In this document: in pieces, positions 59,912 to 64,000 of the stretch
Layout of the letters: each line of letters begins with the position of its first letter
Numbering within the stretch: position 1 is the stretch's first letter
From: Sphingomonas suaedae
GTDB lineage: Bacteria > Pseudomonadota > Alphaproteobacteria > Sphingomonadales > Sphingomonadaceae
DNA length: 64,000 nucleotides
Direction of reading: 5' to 3'
Assembly: GCF_007833215.1 (NCBI RefSeq)
Contig: NZ_CP042239.1
Coordinates: 682,001-746,000, forward strand
Program-made: the position numbers and the translations under genes
Notes under the pieces: generated by a model
Database searches by the model: none
Seen by the model: only the letters and a program-made list of their open reading frames with translations
Told to the model about the DNA's origin: nothing

Positions 59912-60421
59912 TCAGGGCAGGAGGGCGCCGTAGCGCCGGTTGGCGTAGAGCAGCGCCGGCCGCTCGCCGCCCAGCCGGACGGCATCGACCGCGCAGGCGA
60001 AAATCGTGTGCGTGCCAAAGTCCTGGTTCGACTCCACGCTCAGGTCGATCGACGCGAGCGCATTCACGAAGGACGGGCCGGCGGGGGCGTCGAGCGACCA
60101 GCGTGCCGGATCGAATCGTGCGAGTCCGATCTCACCCGTCCCGCCGGCGAAGCGCGCCGCGAGTTCTTCTTCTCCCGCACTCAGCAGGTTGAGGCAGAGC
60201 CGACCGGTTTCGATCATCGCCGCATGGGCACGTGCCGACCGGTTGATGCACACGACCATCGCCGCCGGCTCGACGCTCAGCGAGCATGCGGCGGTGACCG
60301 TCATGCCATGGCACCCGGTGGCATCGCGCGCCGTCGCGACGTGCACGCTCGCCGCGAGCCGGCGCATCGCCGAGCGAAATCCCTCCACCATCATCGCGTC
60401 CGGGCCGCTCAACTCTGTCAC
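59912..60421 (-). CDS. flavin reductase family protein
   Basis: A 169-residue flavin reductase-like protein from GTG 60421, with GGAGGAG 5 bases upstream. Typical stretches: FRSAMRRLAASVHVATARDA, GMTVTAACSLSVEPAAMVVC, INRSARAHAAM, FCLNLLSAGEEELAARFAG. HpaC/HsaB-like proteins supply FMNH2 or FADH2 to a two-component monooxygenase; no oxygenase partner lies in this window. The VOC gene follows 25 bases later. The promoter has CGCACCACTA 38-47 bases upstream. Confidence 0.88.
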   Translation of the reverse strand: MTELSGPDAMMVEGFRSAMRRLAASVHVATARDATGCHGMTVTAACSLSVEPAAMVVCINRSARAHAAMIETGRLCLNLLSAGEEELAARFAGGTGEIGLARFDPARWSLDAPAGPSFVNALASIDLSVESNQDFGTHTIFACAVDAVRLGGERPALLYANRRYGALLP

Positions 60422-60576
60422 AAGCTCCTCCTACGCGTCGCATGCATAAACTGATATACGCACCACTAGATGCGCGTCATTGTGCTTGGAAATCAAGCCT
60501 CACTCGCATATGCGCAGGTTCAAAGGGCGCAATGCCGTAAAAGTTTAATGACGATAACACCAATACGGAGGGGTCG

Positions 60577-62061
60577 ATGAGCGAGGCGGGACGGATGGAG
60601 GCGGGGCCCCGTCCAAGGATCGACCCGCCGCCGCTCGGTCGCGGTACGCGGATCGCCTATGGCAGCGGCGCCATCGCCAATGGCGTCAAGAACGTCGCCT
60701 TCACCGCCTATCTCATGTTCTTCTACAATCAGGTGATCGGCGCTCCTGCGGCGATCGTGTCGGGGGCGATTGCGTTGACCCTGATCGTCGACGCCGTGTT
60801 CGATCCTGCGCTCGGCCGCTGGTCGGACAGCATCCGGACCCGCTGGGGCCGCCGTCACCCGTTCATCTATGCCTCCGCGCTGCCCACCGCGCTGTGCTTC
60901 GCACTGGTCTGGTTCCCGCCCGCCGGACTGAGCGATATCCGCATGGGATTGTGGATTTTCGCCACCGCGATGCTCACCCGCATCGCGATCAGCGCCTTCG
61001 AAATCGCATCGCAGGCGATGGCGGCGGAACTGACCGATCGCTATGCCGAGCGTACCCGCCTATTCGCGCTGCGCTACTGGTTCCTGTATCTCGGTCAATA
61101 TGGCTTCAGCGCCTTCTCGCTGGCGGTGTTCTTCGCCGCGACGCCGGCCTTCCCGCGCGGCCAGCTCAACCCGGACAGCTATACCGGCTTCGCGCTGCTC
61201 GGCTCGGCGCTGATTCTCGCGGCGATGCTCGCCTGCGGCCTCGGCACGCATCGGCGCATACCCTATCTGCGCCAGGCAGAGGTGCGCACCACCCGGCGTG
61301 GCGCGGGCGTGCATCTGGGCGAGATGCTGACGGCGGTGCGCAACCGCGCCTTCCTGGCAATCTTCGGGTTCGGGGTGCTCAAATTCACCGCGATCGGCCT
61401 GTACAGCGCCGTCGCGCTCTATTTTCACACCTATCTGTTCGACCTGAACGCGCGCCAGCTCGCGGTGCTGGTGCTCGACGCGCTGTTCGCCGCGACCGTG
61501 GCCGCACCGCTCGCGCCGATCATGTCGAACCGCCTCGGCAAGCGCGGGAGTTCGATGCTCTTCGCCATCCTTGGCGTGAGCCTCTCGCTGTCGCCGGTGA
61601 TCCTCACCTATTTCGACCTGTTCCTTCCGGCGGGCGATCCGGTGCTGGTGCCACTGCTATTCGCCTTCGGCGCGGTGAGCGGGGCGGCCATCGCGATCTC
61701 GCTGATCAACACCTCATCGATGCTCGCCGATGTCGTTGAGGATCATGCGGTCCGCACCGGACGGCACGAGGCCGGCCTGTTCTTCGCCGCGTCCAGTTTC
61801 ATGCAGCAATGCTCGACCGCGCTCGGCATCGCGCTCAGCGGGGTCCTGCTGTCCCTGGCCGGGGTGCCGTCGCGTGGCGCGGGCGTTGCAGTGTCGGACG
61901 CGGCGATGCGCAGCCTGATCGAATTCTACGTCCCCACATCGGCGCTGCTCTGGCTGGCCGGGTGCCTGATCCTGCTCGCCTATCCGATCACGCGAGCGTC
62001 GCACGAGCGCAATGTAAGCACGTTGCGCGCACGTAACCATCGCGGGAACCCGGAGGAGTGA
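60577..62061 (+). CDS. GPH-family sugar:cation symporter (MFS_2)
   Basis: A 494-residue inner-membrane carrier with GGAGGGG 4 bases before ATG 60577. MelB-like signatures: YGSGAIANGVKNVAFTAYLM, DAVFDPALGRWSDSIRTRWG, RRHPFIYASALP, and LINTSSMLADVVEDHAVRTG, then RHEAGLFFAASSFMQQ. Glycoside-pentoside-hexuronide symporters carry sugars with Na+ or H+, though sphingomonad members near catabolic genes may carry other compounds. It is divergent from the flavin reductase gene. Substrate unknown. Confidence 0.9.
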   Translation: MSEAGRMEAGPRPRIDPPPLGRGTRIAYGSGAIANGVKNVAFTAYLMFFYNQVIGAPAAIVSGAIALTLIVDAVFDPALGRWSDSIRTRWGRRHPFIYASALPTALCFALVWFPPAGLSDIRMGLWIFATAMLTRIAISAFEIASQAMAAELTDRYAERTRLFALRYWFLYLGQYGFSAFSLAVFFAATPAFPRGQLNPDSYTGFALLGSALILAAMLACGLGTHRRIPYLRQAEVRTTRRGAGVHLGEMLTAVRNRAFLAIFGFGVLKFTAIGLYSAVALYFHTYLFDLNARQLAVLVLDALFAATVAAPLAPIMSNRLGKRGSSMLFAILGVSLSLSPVILTYFDLFLPAGDPVLVPLLFAFGAVSGAAIAISLINTSSMLADVVEDHAVRTGRHEAGLFFAASSFMQQCSTALGIALSGVLLSLAGVPSRGAGVAVSDAAMRSLIEFYVPTSALLWLAGCLILLAYPITRASHERNVSTLRARNHRGNPEE

Positions 62062-62196
62062 TTGAGCGAAACCTGGCTTCGTCGAAGCACGCAGTAACAC
62101 ACAGGTCACTTCCGCCACCGGTCATCCTCTACGGCGCTCCGCACTCGACCCACAAGCGCTATGAGAAGACGTCAGGGTTTAATCAGTTGGCCGCCG

Positions 62197-63612
62197 TCAC
62201 GCGCTGGTAGGATCTCGCCACCCACCGGCAAGCGCCTTGAAAAGATCGATCTGGGCGGAAGCGATGTGGGCATCCACAGTGGCCAGTTGCGCCTCGGCCT
62301 CGGCAAAGCTGCGTTCCGCATCGAGCAGGACGAGGCCATCCACCTGGCCCTCGCGCTGCTGGGCGCGCACGATGCGCACCGCCCGTTCGGCCGCGTCACG
62401 CGCCGCCTTCAATGCAATGCGCCGGTCCAGCGTCCGCGCATAGGTGGATAATGCGGTTTCGGTTTCTTGCAGCGCGCGCAGCACGATGCCGTCAAACGTC
62501 GCCAGTTCGGCCCGGGTGTCCGCTTCAGCCCCCGCGATCCTGGCGCGCGCACGGGCATGGTCGGTGAACGACCAGTTGATCAGCGAACCGAGCAGCCAGC
62601 GCAGCGGACCGCCGCCGAACACATCGCCGATATCGCTGCCGGTGGAGCCGATCGACGCCCCCAGGCTGATGCGCGGATACAGGTCCGCGGTCGCGACCCC
62701 GATGCGCGCCGTCGCCGCGGCGAGGCGGCGTTCGGCGGCACGGATATCGGGACGGCGTGCAAGCAACTGCGCCCCGTCGCCGACCGGGATCGGCGTTTCG
62801 AGGCGCAGGGTGGAGACGCGCTGCGCCGCGATCTGCGGCAATTCGGACGGTGCGCGACCCGTTAGGGTGGCCAGCCGGAACAACGCCGCGTCGCGCGCAG
62901 CCGCGAGCGCCGGGACATCGGCCTGGCGCTGATTGCGCAGCGTGGCGATGCGGGCGGTGTCGAGCCCTGTGGTCAGTCCGACTTCCTGCCTCCGCTTGGT
63001 CAGGGTGAGCGATCGGTCGAGCAATGCGACGATCCGCTCGGCCACGGCAATGCGCTCGGCGGCGGCAGCGGCATCGGCATAGGCACGCGCGGTTTCCGCG
63101 ACCACCGCGATACCCACCGCCTCGACATCGGCCTCCGCCGCACCGATCTCGCCGCGCGCCGCCTCGACGCCGCGCGACACGCGACCGAACAGATCGACTT
63201 CATACGCCACGTCGAGCCCGGCATCGATCGACCAATCCTCGCGCGGCGCGCCCGCGCCACGCTGGCCTTCGGGCAGGCGGCCATAGCTTGCCCCGGCACC
63301 GACGCCGACGTCCGGCAGGCGGTCGGTGCGGACCTCGCGCAGCAATGCCCGCGCCTTGTCCAGCCGCGCGACCGCGACGCGGATATCGGTGTTGGCCGCG
63401 CGCGCATCGGCGATCAGCCGGTCGAGCACGGGATCATCGTACAGCCGCCACCAGTCGTTATCGACCGGGGCGAGCGGATCGACCGCAGGGCTGGTCGCCG
63501 CCACGAACTTGCCGGCTGCTGCGGACGGCGTCTGGGGTGCGGCATAGTTTGGGCCGGTTGCACAGGCGGCGAGCGCCAGTGCCGAAGCGGCCGTCATCAA
63601 GGTGCGATACAT
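62197..63612 (-). CDS. RND efflux outer membrane lipoprotein (NodT/TolC family)
   Basis: A 471-residue outer-membrane factor with a lipoprotein signal (MYRTLMTAASALALAACATG, lipobox LAAC, Cys17). Family blocks: WWRLYDDPVLDRLIADARAA, GLDVAYEVDLFGRVSRGVEA, ARRPDIRAAERRLAAATARI, DLYPRISLGASIGSTG. It forms the outer-membrane channel of the tripartite pump whose inner-membrane part lies directly upstream. Cargo unknown. Confidence 0.92.
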   Translation of the reverse strand: MYRTLMTAASALALAACATGPNYAAPQTPSAAAGKFVAATSPAVDPLAPVDNDWWRLYDDPVLDRLIADARAANTDIRVAVARLDKARALLREVRTDRLPDVGVGAGASYGRLPEGQRGAGAPREDWSIDAGLDVAYEVDLFGRVSRGVEAARGEIGAAEADVEAVGIAVVAETARAYADAAAAAERIAVAERIVALLDRSLTLTKRRQEVGLTTGLDTARIATLRNQRQADVPALAAARDAALFRLATLTGRAPSELPQIAAQRVSTLRLETPIPVGDGAQLLARRPDIRAAERRLAAATARIGVATADLYPRISLGASIGSTGSDIGDVFGGGPLRWLLGSLINWSFTDHARARARIAGAEADTRAELATFDGIVLRALQETETALSTYARTLDRRIALKAARDAAERAVRIVRAQQREGQVDGLVLLDAERSFAEAEAQLATVDAHIASAQIDLFKALAGGWRDPTSA

Positions 63613-63635
63613 GGCTTTCGCCTTTCGGTTCGGGG

Positions 63636-64000
63636 TTATTCGGCGGGTTGCAATTCGGCACCGCGTCTGCGGGCGCGGCCCACCCTGTCGGCCAGCGCGC
63701 GGCAGGCGACATAGAAGGTCGGCGTGAACACCAGGCCGAAGGCGGTGACGCCGATCATGCCGTAGAACACCGCAGTGCCCAGCGCCTGGCGCAGCTCCCA
63801 GCCGGGGCCGGATGCGGTGACCAGCGGCAGCACGCCCAGGATGAAGGCAAAGCTGGTCATCAGGATCGGACGAAGCCGCACGCGCGCCGCCTCGACCGCC
63901 GCCTCAAGCGCGGTGGCACCGCGCTCCTCGGCCTGTTTGGCGAATTCGACGATCAGGATCGCGTTCTTCGCTGCCAGGCCGATCAGCACGATCAGGCCGA
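63636..64000 (-). CDS. RND transporter inner-membrane subunit (AcrB/MexB type), C-terminal end
   Basis: About 120 residues of the C-terminus are visible; the start lies beyond the window. [40 protein letters not shown] and [20 protein letters not shown] then TPTFYV are hallmark stretches of HAE1-type pumps. The tail is basic and polar ([17 protein letters not shown]). The lipoprotein gene follows 23 bases later, so this is one operon. Confidence 0.92.
   Translation of the reverse strand, partial: GLIVLIGLAAKNAILIVEFAKQAEERGATALEAAVEAARVRLRPILMTSFAFILGVLPLVTASGPGWELRQALGTAVFYGMIGVTAFGLVFTPTFYVACRALADRVGRARRRGAELQPAE

Noticed and set aside
1..64000. CRISPR array, insertion sequence, rRNA or phage structural genes
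   Set aside because: No spaced identical repeats, transposase motifs with terminal repeats, rRNA-like stretches or capsid/tail proteins were seen.

Overview
The window reads as a high-GC alphaproteobacterial chromosome of the Sphingomonas type. This is an inference from the dense set of TonB-dependent receptors (six complete ones), SusD-less glycan loci, FecI/FecR signalling, PepSY reductase-like genes and the style of the lasso peptide genes. No rRNA gene, complete tRNA gene or CRISPR array was seen.

Layout. (1) 1-6.5 kb: a plus-strand uronate/pectin module with a hexuronate-type MFS transporter (5' end outside the window), an SDR and a rhamnogalacturonan acetylesterase-like SGNH esterase, then a large TonB receptor and a FadR-type GntR regulator. 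A perfect 7-3-7 palindrome of the ExuR/UxuR kind lies in front of the receptor. (2) 6.5-16.5 kb: a minus-strand glycan operon (TonB receptor, PL-type lyase, sialate-O-acetylesterase-like esterase, toroid protein), each gene overlapping or nearly touching the next, with two tandem LacI-type operators in front and an MHS-family transporter upstream. (3) 16.5-20.7 kb: a LuxR-type response regulator and an SLC5-fused hybrid histidine kinase whose 3' ends overlap. (4) 20.9-28.4 kb: a 47-nt 3' fragment of a tRNA-Lys gene (likely att site), a gene-poor decayed stretch, a GH130/SDR/toroid operon with a KGG-type small protein, a Crp/Fnr regulator and small orphan genes.

(5) 28.4-40.3 kb is the most interesting part: a complete lasso peptide locus. 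Plus strand: ECF sigma factor, FecR anti-sigma factor, STN-type TonB receptor and an Atxe2-like lasso isopeptidase. Convergent minus strand: luxR, luxI, a PhyH dioxygenase, a GntR regulator, then a 39-residue lasso precursor gene at 37196-37315, a B protein (RRE plus Cys-His-Asp protease) and a C protein (macrolactam synthetase). The predicted core starts GPRGPEPD (Gly1-Asp8 ring) and has a 13-residue tail IGLGQVFAGLTDD. A perfect 10-bp stem-loop separates precursor and B gene. An AHL quorum-sensing pair and a dioxygenase run head-to-tail into the lasso operon, which suggests, but does not prove, density-controlled production and an extra tailoring step.

(6) 40.5-45.2 kb: accessory genes of integrative-element flavour (transcriptional-regulator-like domain, DUF2285, RadC/JAB, MarR-like, small orphans), two of them showing clear single-base frameshifts. 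(7) 45.7-53.5 kb: an iron-uptake locus with two TonB receptors and two PepSY membrane proteins; the promoters share GTCGCAATAGC. (8) 53.7-62 kb: a catabolic locus with a TonB receptor, two TetR regulators (one with an extra N-terminal HTH-like domain), an amidohydrolase, a VOC protein, a flavin reductase and a GPH-family symporter; three promoters share an ATACGCAC/CGCACCACTA-type motif. (9) 62.2-64 kb: the end of an RND efflux operon, running off the window.
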